In this document: piece by piece, positions 7,538 through 15,329 of the stretch | Layout: every line of letters starts with the position of its first letter | How positions within the stretch are numbered: position 1 is the stretch's first letter | From: Cellvibrio polysaccharolyticus | Lineage (GTDB): Bacteria > Pseudomonadota > Gammaproteobacteria > Pseudomonadales > Cellvibrionaceae | DNA: 64,000 nucleotides | Direction of reading: 5' to 3' | NCBI RefSeq assembly: GCF_015182315.1 | Contig: NZ_PRDL01000001.1 | Location: 3,742,501 to 3,806,500 of the forward strand | Notes under the pieces: model-generated | Told to the model about the DNA's origin: nothing | The model's input: the letters and a program-made list of their open reading frames with translations, nothing else | Databases searched by the model: none | Translations under genes and position numbers: made by a program

Positions 7538-9271
7538 TCAGGTGCGCTCCGTCTTGCTGAGCCACATATCTCGCATGGAGTGTGCAGCAATTTGCATGGG
7601 GTAAACGTGCTCGGATTGATCCACGTTGATATCCATAAATACCACGCGATCTTTCAGGGCAAAACATTCTTCCAGTTTGGCTTTCAGCTCTTCTTTTTTG
7701 GTCACTTTGATGCCCACGTGACCATAGGCTTCAGCCAGTTTGATGAAGTCCGGCAAGGAGTCTTCATAAAGACTTTCGGCATAACGACCGGAGTACTGCA
7801 TATCCTGCCATTGACGAACCATACCGAGCGCCTGGTTGTTCAAACAAATGATTTTCACCGGCAGATGGTATTGGGTGCAGGTCGACAGCTCCTGAATACA
7901 CATCTGAATACTGCCTTCACCGGTAACGCACACCACGGTTGCATCACGGTGAGCCACCTGCACGCCCATGGCGGCCGGCAAGCCGAACCCCATAGTGCCC
8001 AGACCGCCGGAGTTGATCCAGCGGCGCGGCTTGTCAAAGCCGTAGTATTGCGCAGCAAACATCTGATGCTGGCCTACGTCGGAGGTAACATAGGCATCAC
8101 CGCCAGTAGCTTCCCAGATAGCTTTGATCACATCTTGCGGTTTGATTTTTTCAGAGGTGGTGTCGTAGCGTGGCTGGCTGTAAATGCCGTGATGATCACG
8201 CCATTCATTAACTTGTTGCCACCAATCGGCAATTGCCGCTGCATCCGGCTTTTCGTCTGCCTCATGAATCAGCGTCAGCATTTCTGACAGCACGCTGTCC
8301 ACAGCACCGACGATGGGCACATCGGCAACGACCGTTTTGGAGATAGAGGCCGGATCAATATCAATGTGGATAATCTTCGCGTTAGGGCAAAATTTGGTCA
8401 CCGCATTGGTTACGCGGTCATCAAAGCGGGCGCCTACCGCCAGAATCACATCACTGTGGTGCATCGCCATATTGGCTTCATAAGTACCGTGCATACCCAG
8501 CATGCCTAAAAAGCGCTTGTCGGTTGCCGGATAACCGCCCAGACCCATCAAGGTATTGGTACAAGGGAAGTCCAGTGTTTGCACCAGTTCGGTCAACAAC
8601 TCGGAAGCATTGCCCTGCACCACACCGCCACCGCTGTAAATAACCGGGCGCTTGGCAGCCAGCAGCAATTGCACGGCTTTTTTGATTTGACCGGAATGAC
8701 CACGGGTTGCCGGCGTGTAGGAACGCAGCTTCACCTTCTCCGGGTATTCGTAGGGGAAGGTTTGGTTGGGTGCAGTGATATCTTTAGGTACATCAATAAC
8801 CACTGGCCCCGGACGACCGGTGGCAGCAATGTAATACGCCTTTTTAACGATTTCCGGAATTTCGCTGGCGTGCTTGACCATGAAACTGTGCTTCACCACC
8901 GGACGGGAAATCCCCACCATGTCCGTTTCCTGGAAAGCATCTTCACCAATCAGATGGCTCATCACCTGGCCGGAAATTACCACCATCGGGATCGAGTCCA
9001 TGTACGCGGTCGCAATGCCGGTAATCGCATTGGTAGCACCCGGGCCGGAGGTTACCAGCACGGTACCGACGCGGCCGGTAGAGCGGGAATAGGCATCCGC
9101 TGCGTGGGTTGCCGCCTGCTCGTGACGCACCAGAATATGCTTGACGTCTTGTTGTCTGAAAATAGCATCGTAGATATGCAATGCAGCACCGCCCGGATAG
9201 CCGAAGATGTGCTCAACACCTTCGTCTCGTAACGCGCGGATTAACATATCTCCGCCTGAGAGCATTTCCAC
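7538..9271 (-). CDS. ilvI: Acetolactate synthase large (catalytic) subunit
   Basis: 577-residue ThDP-dependent enzyme condensing pyruvate with pyruvate or 2-oxobutyrate, the first step of branched-chain amino acid synthesis. The start is taken as GTG 9271: it gives VEMLSGGDML, aligning with the family's MEMLSGA start, and AAGGGG lies 7 bases upstream; no ATG is suitable. Visible motifs: the ThDP glutamate region HIFGYPGGAALHIYD, FAD/quinone-like middle domain (VGARFDDRV), and the C-terminal ThDP/Mg motif GEGSIQMCIQELSTC ending in the two Asn of CLNN. It forms an operon with ilvH and has a long structured leader. Confidence 0.96.
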   Translation of the reverse strand: MEMLSGGDMLIRALRDEGVEHIFGYPGGAALHIYDAIFRQQDVKHILVRHEQAATHAADAYSRSTGRVGTVLVTSGPGATNAITGIATAYMDSIPMVVISGQVMSHLIGEDAFQETDMVGISRPVVKHSFMVKHASEIPEIVKKAYYIAATGRPGPVVIDVPKDITAPNQTFPYEYPEKVKLRSYTPATRGHSGQIKKAVQLLLAAKRPVIYSGGGVVQGNASELLTELVQTLDFPCTNTLMGLGGYPATDKRFLGMLGMHGTYEANMAMHHSDVILAVGARFDDRVTNAVTKFCPNAKIIHIDIDPASISKTVVADVPIVGAVDSVLSEMLTLIHEADEKPDAAAIADWWQQVNEWRDHHGIYSQPRYDTTSEKIKPQDVIKAIWEATGGDAYVTSDVGQHQMFAAQYYGFDKPRRWINSGGLGTMGFGLPAAMGVQVAHRDATVVCVTGEGSIQMCIQELSTCTQYHLPVKIICLNNQALGMVRQWQDMQYSGRYAESLYEDSLPDFIKLAEAYGHVGIKVTKKEELKAKLEECFALKDRVVFMDINVDQSEHVYPMQIAAHSMRDMWLSKTERT

Positions 9272-9326
9272 TTTGTGTCCCCTTTGTAATGTCGTATGGC
9301 GCAAGTGCGCGATAACAGAAATGGCA

Positions 9327-9375
9327 ATGCACAGGAACCGACCAGTTCCCGATAAAAGGGAGTCGCCCTGTGCAT
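9327..9375 (-). promoter_or_regulatory. Structured element in the ilvIH leader
   Basis: Nine-bp outer arms (9327-9335 and 9367-9375) enclose inner CGAC/GTCG and TCCC/GGGA pairings, forming one extended imperfect stem about 55 nt before the ilvI start. There is no T tract, so it is not a simple terminator. A role in attenuation or mRNA stability is a guess. Confidence 0.4.
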
Positions 9376-9564
9376 CATCGACAGTGTGATTAACCAGAAT
9401 CCTCTGCCGCCGCGCGGGTAGCGATTGCGGTGGCCCGAGGGCAGACGTCGTCGGTGGACGCGCCTTCGCGATTGCGAATGGTTCGATAAGCGGGTGACTT
9501 ACCGGAAGCAGACTGTGTTGCCGAGGTTATCGACCGGATCTACAAGCCATCTTGCGAACTGACG

Positions 9565-9592
9565 ATTTTGGCAAGATGACCGGTAAAGTCAA
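9565..9592 (-). promoter_or_regulatory. Candidate sigma-70 promoter of ilvIH
   Basis: On the minus strand TTGACT (9592-9587) is followed after 16 bp by CAAAAT (9570-9565). The -35 matches consensus 5/6 and the -10 4/6. Confidence 0.55.
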
Positions 9593-9860
9593 GGAGATAT
9601 TTTAACCAACGAGGCGGCAAACATCCGTAAACAGCCTGAATATTGCACCTGCAGCAGCCATAAAAAACTTTTCAATTGATTGTTTTTAAAAGGGTTTTCA
9701 GAAAATTTTGGCAGCGATCTCTAGCAGAGGCACCACCTTTATCCGTCAGTAAAGCCATACCACCAAAAATCTGTGACCAAGGTATAGACGGAAATGTCGA
9801 TCATTCCGCTATAGTAGTCGTCTATTTAATGAGGCAGATAAAAAGGAAGACCGGGATCTT

Positions 9861-10304
9861 ATGATGAACAGACGCCTGAACGGACATCAACGCCTGCTGG
9901 CCATCGCGCTACTCACAACAGGGCTGACACTGCCGCTGACGGGCTCGGCGCAAATCTATAAATGGGTAGATGAAGACGGCATTACCCACTTCAGTGAGCG
10001 CCCGCCCAAAAACACGCCTGCCGCTTTGATCAAACCGAAAACCGGCCACAGCGAACCGGTCTTTTATGGCGGCGCATCCTCGTCAGCCAGTGAAACCGAA
10101 CCGGAGATACCCGAAGGCATGGTGACAGAAGCCGCGTATCACCAGGAGCGCTGCGAGGTTGCTCGACAAAACCTGCAAGCACTGAAGAATTTTGGCCGGG
10201 TAAAAGTGCGCCGGGACGACGGCGAAATTCATTACCTGAGCGAACAGGAACAACAGGAGCGCGTCGCCACCAACCAGCAAATGGCCGACGAAAGCTGTCA
10301 GTGA
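9861..10304 (+). CDS. Secreted DUF4124 domain protein
   Basis: 147-residue protein with a signal peptide (basic start MMNRRLNGHQR, hydrophobic ~20 residues, cleavage likely after LTGSA). The DUF4124 motif comes next (QIYKWVDEDGITHFSERPP), then a Ser/Glu-rich linker and an alpha-helical, charged C-terminus with two Cys (ERCEVARQN; DESCQ). DUF4124 proteins are periplasmic and of unknown function, common in gammaproteobacteria. ATG 9861 and ATG 9864 are both usable. It stands alone, convergent with clpB. Confidence 0.82.
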   Translation: MMNRRLNGHQRLLAIALLTTGLTLPLTGSAQIYKWVDEDGITHFSERPPKNTPAALIKPKTGHSEPVFYGGASSSASETEPEIPEGMVTEAAYHQERCEVARQNLQALKNFGRVKVRRDDGEIHYLSEQEQQERVATNQQMADESCQ

Positions 10305-10315
10305 TAAATAAAACC

Positions 10316-10337
10316 ATGGCCACCCGCAGGTGGCCAT
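10316..10337. terminator. Hairpin between convergent DUF4124 gene and clpB
   Basis: Perfect 9-bp stem ATGGCCACC (10316-10324) with GGTGGCCAT (10329-10337) and a CGCA tetraloop. It lies in the 40-bp gap between the two stops and can serve either strand; the T tract is poor. Confidence 0.6.
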
Positions 10338-10344
10338 TATCCGT

Positions 10345-13020
10345 TTAGTGAACCGGGCTACCGATTACCGATTGATCCGCCGAAAAAACCAGCTTATTCC
10401 CGTCAATACCGACGTAAACCGTATTACCAGGAACGAACTTGCCAGCCAGAATCTCCTGTGCCAGCGGGTTTTCGATCTGTTGCTGAATCGCCCGTTTCAG
10501 CGGCCTTGCACCATACACCGGATCAAAACCGCTGGTCGCAAGACGACTCAGCACCGCATCGGCCAGCTCGAAACCGAGGTCGCGTTCGGCCAGTCGGCGG
10601 CGTAACAATTCCAGCTGGATATCGGCAATACCGCGAATCTGCTCACGCCCCAGCGGATGGAACACCACCACCTCATCAATGCGGTTGATAAACTCCGGAC
10701 GGAAATGACCAGTCACCACATCCATTACCGCGGCTTTCATGGCTTCATAACGGTTTTCGTTGTTCAGTGAATGGTTGCTCTCTTCACCGAGCAGACCATC
10801 AAAACTGACCGTATCGAAGGATTTATCTTCTGCCAATTCCTGAATGCGATCGGAACCCAGGTTGGAGGTCATCACAATCACCGTATTACGAAAATCCACC
10901 GTTCTGCCCTGCCCGTCAGTCAACCGACCGTCTTCCAACACTTGCAGCAGAATATTGAAAACATCCGGGTGGGCTTTTTCTACCTCATCCAGCAGCAGCA
11001 CCGAATAAGGTTTACGGCGCACCGCTTCGGTGAGGTAACCACCCTCTTCATAACCGACATAGCCCGGTGGCGCACCGATCAAGCGGGCCACGGAATGTTT
11101 TTCCATAAACTCCGACATGTCGATGCGAACCATTGCGTCGGAGGTATCAAACAAAAACTCCGCCAGCGCTTTACACAATTCGGTTTTACCTACGCCAGTG
11201 GGGCCGAGAAACAGGAAAGAGCCGTTGGGCCGATTGGCATCCGACAAACCGGCACGGGAACGGCGCACCGCATTAGCCACCGCAACCACCGCCTCGTGTT
11301 GACCAATCACACGTTTGTGCAGCACTTCTTCCATACGCAAGAGTTTTTCACGTTCACCTTCCAGCATTTTCGAGACCGGAATGCCGGTCCACTTGGAAAC
11401 CACTTCAGCAATTTCTTCTTCAGTGACTTTATTGCGCAGCAGTTTCATCTCCATCATTTCCGCCTGGCTGGCCATGTCCAGCTGCTTTTCCAATTGCGGA
11501 ATAACACCGTACTGCAATTCCGACATGCGGGTGAGGTCGCCTTTACGACGATTTTCATCCAGCTCGAAACGCGCCTGCTCCAGCTGGCTTTTAATATCCT
11601 GAGAGCCTTGCAGAGCGGCTTTTTCAGTACGCCAGATTTCATCGAGATGGGCAAATTCACGCTCCAGACGATCAATGTCCTGGTTGATTTTTTCCAGGCG
11701 TTTTTTGCTCGCCTCGTCTTCATCTTTTTTGACGGCTTCGCGCTCGATTTTCAATTGAATCAACCGGCGCTCAAGGCGATCCATCTCTTCCGGTTTGGAA
11801 TCAATTTCCATACGGATGCGGCTGGCCGCTTCATCAATAAGATCAATTGCTTTGTCGGGCAGCTGACGGTCGGTGATGTAGCGCTGCGACAATTTTGCCG
11901 CGGCGATAATGGCCGAATCGGTAATATCCACGCCGTGGTGAACTTCGTAGCGCTCTTTCAAGCCGCGCAAAATAGCGATGGTATCTTCTTCGCTCGGCTC
12001 ATCAACCTGCACTTTTTGAAAACGGCGCTCCAGTGCGGCATCCTTTTCAATGTATTTGCGGTATTCATCCAGCGTGGTGGCGCCCACGCAATGCAGCTCG
12101 CCACGCGCCAGCGCCGGTTTCAGCATATTACCGGCGTCCAGCGCGCCGTCTGCCTTACCGGCACCCACCATGGTGTGTAATTCGTCAATAAAAAGAATAA
12201 CGCGGCCTTCCTGTTTGGAAAGTTCGTTGATGACCGACTTGAGGCGCTCTTCAAAGTCACCGCGAAATTTGGCACCGGCCAGCAGCCCGCCAAGATCCAG
12301 CGACAACAAGCGTTTGTTTTTCAAACCCTCCGGCACTTCACCATTAACGATGCGCTGCGCCAGGCCTTCAACGATAGCGGTTTTGCCCACACCCGGCTCG
12401 CCAATTAACACCGGATTATTTTTGGTGCGGCGTTGCAATACCTGAATGGTGCGGCGGATTTCATCGTCGCGACCGATAACCGGATCAAGCTTGCCGGCTT
12501 CGGCCCGGGCGGTTAAATCGACGGTGTATTTTTCCAACGCCTGACGGTTACCTTCAGCGTCGGCATCATCCACGGTTTCACCTCCACGCATGCGCGTTAC
12601 CGCTTCTTCGAGACGGCGGGCATCGCCGAATTTTTTTAACAGACTTCCCGCCGGATTATCGCCATCATTCATCGCCGCCAGCAGCACCGCTTCGCTGGAG
12701 ACAAATTTGTCACCGGCTTTTTGCGCGCGGCGATCGGCAAGGTTCAGCAACCGGCCCAGTTCCTGGGACATGGCAACATCGCCGGTGGGGTTGCTGATGC
12801 GCGGCAGGTTGTCCAGTGCGGCGGTTAATGCGGTGCGCAAACCGGTAACATCAAAACCGGCCTGGCCCAACAACAAACGCACCGAGCCGGCGCCTTTTTG
12901 TTCCAGCATCGCCAACAATAAATGCAGCACATCCAGTTGGCTATTGTCGCGGCCCACTGCCAGCGACTGGGCATCGGATAAAGCCAGTTGCAGTTGGTTG
13001 GTCAGGCGGTCAATTCGCAT
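10345..13020 (-). CDS. clpB: ATP-dependent disaggregase ClpB
   Basis: 891-residue Hsp100 chaperone that works with DnaK to solubilise aggregates. Order: N-domain (1-~145), AAA1 with Walker A GEPGVGKT (~206) and Walker B VILFIDELH, the long coiled-coil M domain (~410-520), AAA2 with GPTGVGKT and VLLLDEVEKAHPDVF, then the C-terminal domain. The pore-loop motif GYVGYEEGG is present. It is about 30 residues longer than E. coli ClpB because of an acidic/polar insert after TSNLGSDRIQEL (including DKSFDTVSFDGLLGEESNHS) in AAA2. It has no ClpP-binding loop. A sigma-32-like promoter lies upstream, fitting heat-shock control. Confidence 0.97.
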   Translation of the reverse strand: MRIDRLTNQLQLALSDAQSLAVGRDNSQLDVLHLLLAMLEQKGAGSVRLLLGQAGFDVTGLRTALTAALDNLPRISNPTGDVAMSQELGRLLNLADRRAQKAGDKFVSSEAVLLAAMNDGDNPAGSLLKKFGDARRLEEAVTRMRGGETVDDADAEGNRQALEKYTVDLTARAEAGKLDPVIGRDDEIRRTIQVLQRRTKNNPVLIGEPGVGKTAIVEGLAQRIVNGEVPEGLKNKRLLSLDLGGLLAGAKFRGDFEERLKSVINELSKQEGRVILFIDELHTMVGAGKADGALDAGNMLKPALARGELHCVGATTLDEYRKYIEKDAALERRFQKVQVDEPSEEDTIAILRGLKERYEVHHGVDITDSAIIAAAKLSQRYITDRQLPDKAIDLIDEAASRIRMEIDSKPEEMDRLERRLIQLKIEREAVKKDEDEASKKRLEKINQDIDRLEREFAHLDEIWRTEKAALQGSQDIKSQLEQARFELDENRRKGDLTRMSELQYGVIPQLEKQLDMASQAEMMEMKLLRNKVTEEEIAEVVSKWTGIPVSKMLEGEREKLLRMEEVLHKRVIGQHEAVVAVANAVRRSRAGLSDANRPNGSFLFLGPTGVGKTELCKALAEFLFDTSDAMVRIDMSEFMEKHSVARLIGAPPGYVGYEEGGYLTEAVRRKPYSVLLLDEVEKAHPDVFNILLQVLEDGRLTDGQGRTVDFRNTVIVMTSNLGSDRIQELAEDKSFDTVSFDGLLGEESNHSLNNENRYEAMKAAVMDVVTGHFRPEFINRIDEVVVFHPLGREQIRGIADIQLELLRRRLAERDLGFELADAVLSRLATSGFDPVYGARPLKRAIQQQIENPLAQEILAGKFVPGNTVYVGIDGNKLVFSADQSVIGSPVH

Positions 13021-13080
13021 AGGTTCCTCGGCAATAATCCAGTGAAAATATCAGGTTTACAAACCTTCCAATGTCTGCAA

Positions 13081-13108
13081 ATTTGGGGGCGGTGCGGGTT
13101 AAATCAAG
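13081..13108 (-). promoter_or_regulatory. Heat-shock (sigma-32) promoter of clpB
   Basis: On the minus strand CTTGATT (13108-13102), a 13-bp spacer, then CCCCAAAT (13088-13081). This closely matches the sigma-32 consensus CTTGAAA-N13-15-CCCCATNT. It is about 60 bp before the clpB ATG. Confidence 0.8.
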
Positions 13109-13138
13109 CAAGGCGGCGGATTATTTGTTACGCAACAT

Positions 13139-13167
13139 TTAACGTCAGCGACAAATTCAACTATAGT
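13139..13167 (+). promoter_or_regulatory. Candidate promoter of the PilZ-like/fimX genes
   Basis: TTAACG (13139-13144), a 17-bp spacer and TATAGT (13162-13167). Each hexamer matches the sigma-70 consensus at 4-5 positions. It is divergent from the clpB promoter. Confidence 0.5.
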
Positions 13168-13215
13168 CCGGGGTTATAGAGTCCCCGCTATAGAGTTCCG
13201 GGTTATATTCCCGAG
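13162..13215. repeat. Four degenerate tandem TATAG-CCGGG units
   Basis: Four units of 12-15 bp, each beginning TATAG or TATAT and followed by a C/G-rich run (TCCGGGG, AGTCCCCG, AGTTCCGGG, TCCCG). Adjacent units can pair to form small hairpins (CGGGG with CCCCG). The array sits directly downstream of the candidate -10 box. Confidence 0.5.
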
Positions 13216-13265
13216 TGAAGTGCCCCTGATCCGGTCAGCGACTTTTATTGACGAAGAAGTATTCG

Positions 13266-15122
13266 ATGTTTTCCGATAACGATAGCCTCAATTTGCTGCT
13301 TGCGCTGAAACTGCCCTCTCAGGAACAGGCACAACTGAGCTTTTGCCATAGCAACAAGCCGGCAGCATTGCAGGATTGGCTGGATCAACTTCCCCACACC
13401 CAGGCACGGGTAATCAGCACGCATTTTTACCGGGCTTTGCCAGAACTTGCCAGGCTGAAAATCCCGGTAACCCAGCGTATCGCCCTGCTCGATTCGGTGT
13501 GGGATCCGCTAACCTACTGCCTTACCGGGCTGGCGAAAGATTTTCTTAATCAACCGGTGATTTTGCCGGAAGCAGCCCGCAAGACCGCCACCCTTGCCCA
13601 AGCGCTGCAAAAACACGCAAGCCAGGGCTGGCTGGTGGCGCTACGCGAGTTGTGCAGCAACATCCTCAATGATGAAGCCCGATGCCGGGCGCTGATGGCA
13701 CTATGTATCCACCGCGCGCTCACCAGCCATGCCGCGTTTATGTTGCGCAGCTGGCAATTGTATATTCCGGTACCGCCCTCGCTGTGGCAGGAAGCGCACC
13801 TGCTGTATCGCATTGCCGAAGCCGCTGGCATCGCCCGCAATAACGTCTCGCGACCGGACAGCGATCTACTGCTGGTCGGCAACATCGAACAAATCTATGT
13901 ACGCATTCTCCTGCTCGCCAGTGCCCGGCCAAATCAGTTAAGGCAGGATGAGCTGGGCCAGGTGTGGCAGGCATTGATCGGGCTGGGCAATGAAATTGGC
14001 TTGCAGCCTTATGATGCGACGGACAACAACTCGCTCTTTGTGGCTGATATTTCAGGTGATCAACCTCCCGCCCATCCATCGCGCCAGCCGGGCGTGAAAA
14101 ATACCTTTTGGCGGCAGCCGGCGATGGGAGCAATCCAGCGCTTTATTAGCGATATGCTGCCCGCCACCGCAGCCAGTGAAGCGCTGGCAGAGAATCCTTT
14201 ACGCTCATTGCGGCCCCCCTTGTCGATCGCCTTGCTAAGACATCTGCACCAGGCCTGGTATGTGCTCGCCAAACGGCGGGATGATCGTCAGTCCACCCAG
14301 GGGCATATCGAAGTAACCATTGGCCTGAGCAACCTGCATTACCACCTGAGCAATAAAACCCCCTTCGATGTGTTTCTCGAACAGGTGGATATGATGGGGG
14401 GCAAAACCGGACAAAGCCGCAGCTTTCAACAGCGGGGCATTCAGCTGAAAACCGCCGCCCCAGCCCCGGCAGATGACCCCTGGAGTACAGCACTGGATGC
14501 GATTCCTTATGGCTCATCAGGGAAGGGGCCGGACACCAGCAAGATTGATGCGGCAATTCGGCAACACCATCAGGGCGAATATCAGGGGCATCACCCCACT
14601 TATCAGGTGCCGCTGCTGGACGCCAGCGAGAACGGCTACTGCCTGGAATGGCAAGGCGAGATTCCCGCTCAGGTAAAAGCCGGTGAACTGCTCGGGCTGA
14701 AACCTGACACGGCCAGGCATTGGCGCATTGGTGTTATTCGCTGGGTACAGCAAACACCGGGAGCCACCCAGCTCGGCATTCAGATTTTGGCGCCGCTGGC
14801 TCGCCCGGTTGCGCTGGCCACCATCCACAAAACCGGCGATTTCACGGAATATTTACGCGGCTTGCAGTTGCCGGCGCAGCGACTGTCCAACCAACCCGGC
14901 ACGCTGATTACCAACGCGGTCTCTTTTCGTGAATCCTATAAAGTACGGCTGTTTGTACCTGCAACCAGCGGAGCCAATAATGGCAACACCGAAAAAGCAG
15001 CGATTGCGCAAAGCTTGCAGCTGGCGGAGCGGCTTTTCTCAACCGGCGCCTTCAGCCAGTTTACCTTTCGCCCCATTGCCACGCTGACCAGCGAGAGCAG
15101 CCAAACGCCTGTAAAAAAGTAA
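13266..15122 (+). CDS. Uncharacterised protein with C-terminal PilZ-like domain, partner gene of fimX
   Basis: 618 residues from ATG 13266 (AGAAG upstream; a TTG six codons earlier is less likely). Residues ~1-450 are mostly alpha-helical with no motif I recognise. The C-terminal ~120 residues resemble PilZ: DASENG fits the D/N-x-S-x-x-G c-di-GMP motif, followed by HWRIGVIRWVQQ and QLGIQILAPLARP, typical PilZ strands. The preceding RxxxR arginine motif is not evident, so ligand binding is uncertain. It is followed by a FimX-type protein. From memory, Pseudomonas aeruginosa fimX (PA4959) also has a large uncharacterised gene just upstream (PA4958). A role in c-di-GMP control of type IV pili is inferred from this linkage. 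Confidence 0.65.
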   Translation: MFSDNDSLNLLLALKLPSQEQAQLSFCHSNKPAALQDWLDQLPHTQARVISTHFYRALPELARLKIPVTQRIALLDSVWDPLTYCLTGLAKDFLNQPVILPEAARKTATLAQALQKHASQGWLVALRELCSNILNDEARCRALMALCIHRALTSHAAFMLRSWQLYIPVPPSLWQEAHLLYRIAEAAGIARNNVSRPDSDLLLVGNIEQIYVRILLLASARPNQLRQDELGQVWQALIGLGNEIGLQPYDATDNNSLFVADISGDQPPAHPSRQPGVKNTFWRQPAMGAIQRFISDMLPATAASEALAENPLRSLRPPLSIALLRHLHQAWYVLAKRRDDRQSTQGHIEVTIGLSNLHYHLSNKTPFDVFLEQVDMMGGKTGQSRSFQQRGIQLKTAAPAPADDPWSTALDAIPYGSSGKGPDTSKIDAAIRQHHQGEYQGHHPTYQVPLLDASENGYCLEWQGEIPAQVKAGELLGLKPDTARHWRIGVIRWVQQTPGATQLGIQILAPLARPVALATIHKTGDFTEYLRGLQLPAQRLSNQPGTLITNAVSFRESYKVRLFVPATSGANNGNTEKAAIAQSLQLAERLFSTGAFSQFTFRPIATLTSESSQTPVKK

Positions 15123-15242
15123 GCATTTACTCACTCAATTACCATGAGTAATTTTTTGCGCCAGATCACCAAAATTGCCCGGCAAGATTGAGCCTAAACC
15201 GGTTTCGCGTAATATACCGATGCAACAAAAGGAGCGATTATT

Positions 15243-15296
15243 GTGGGATACTCGATCTCTCCCGAGGGACGTCAGGCACAGTTTCAGGGACCCTGA
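15243..15296 (+). CDS. Possible 17-residue leader peptide upstream of fimX
   Basis: GTG at 15243 preceded by AAAGGAG at 8 bases, reading VGYSISPEGRQAQFQGP and ending TGA at 15296. The ribosome-binding site is better than that of fimX itself, which starts 33 bases later. The peptide has no known match that I can name. It may be a translated uORF, or the Shine-Dalgarno may be coincidental. Confidence 0.25.
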   Translation: MGYSISPEGRQAQFQGP

Positions 15297-15329
15297 CCAT
15301 CATTTGATTACTTGAGTGACGCACGTTTT

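Larger units (their letters stand above)
9272..9860. other. 589-bp non-coding region: ilvIH leader plus promoter of the DUF4124 gene
   Basis: No convincing gene. The ilvI side (minus strand) holds a promoter at 9565-9592 and a leader of about 290 nt with several hairpins, including arms ATGCACAGG (9327-9335) and CCTGTGCAT (9367-9375) enclosing a second CGAC..GTCG stem. No leader peptide rich in Ile, Val or Leu was found. On the plus strand TATAGT (9810-9815) is a candidate -10 for the DUF4124 gene. Confidence 0.6.

Noticed and set aside
9676..9864. 62-codon open frame before the DUF4124 gene
   Set aside because: It overlaps the promoter region and start of the DUF4124 gene, with no ribosome-binding site or known motif.
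10771..12180. Long open frame (469 codons) on the plus strand, opposite clpB
   Set aside because: It lies wholly inside clpB, whose reading frame encodes a complete, conserved protein; the antisense translation is low-complexity and has no motif.
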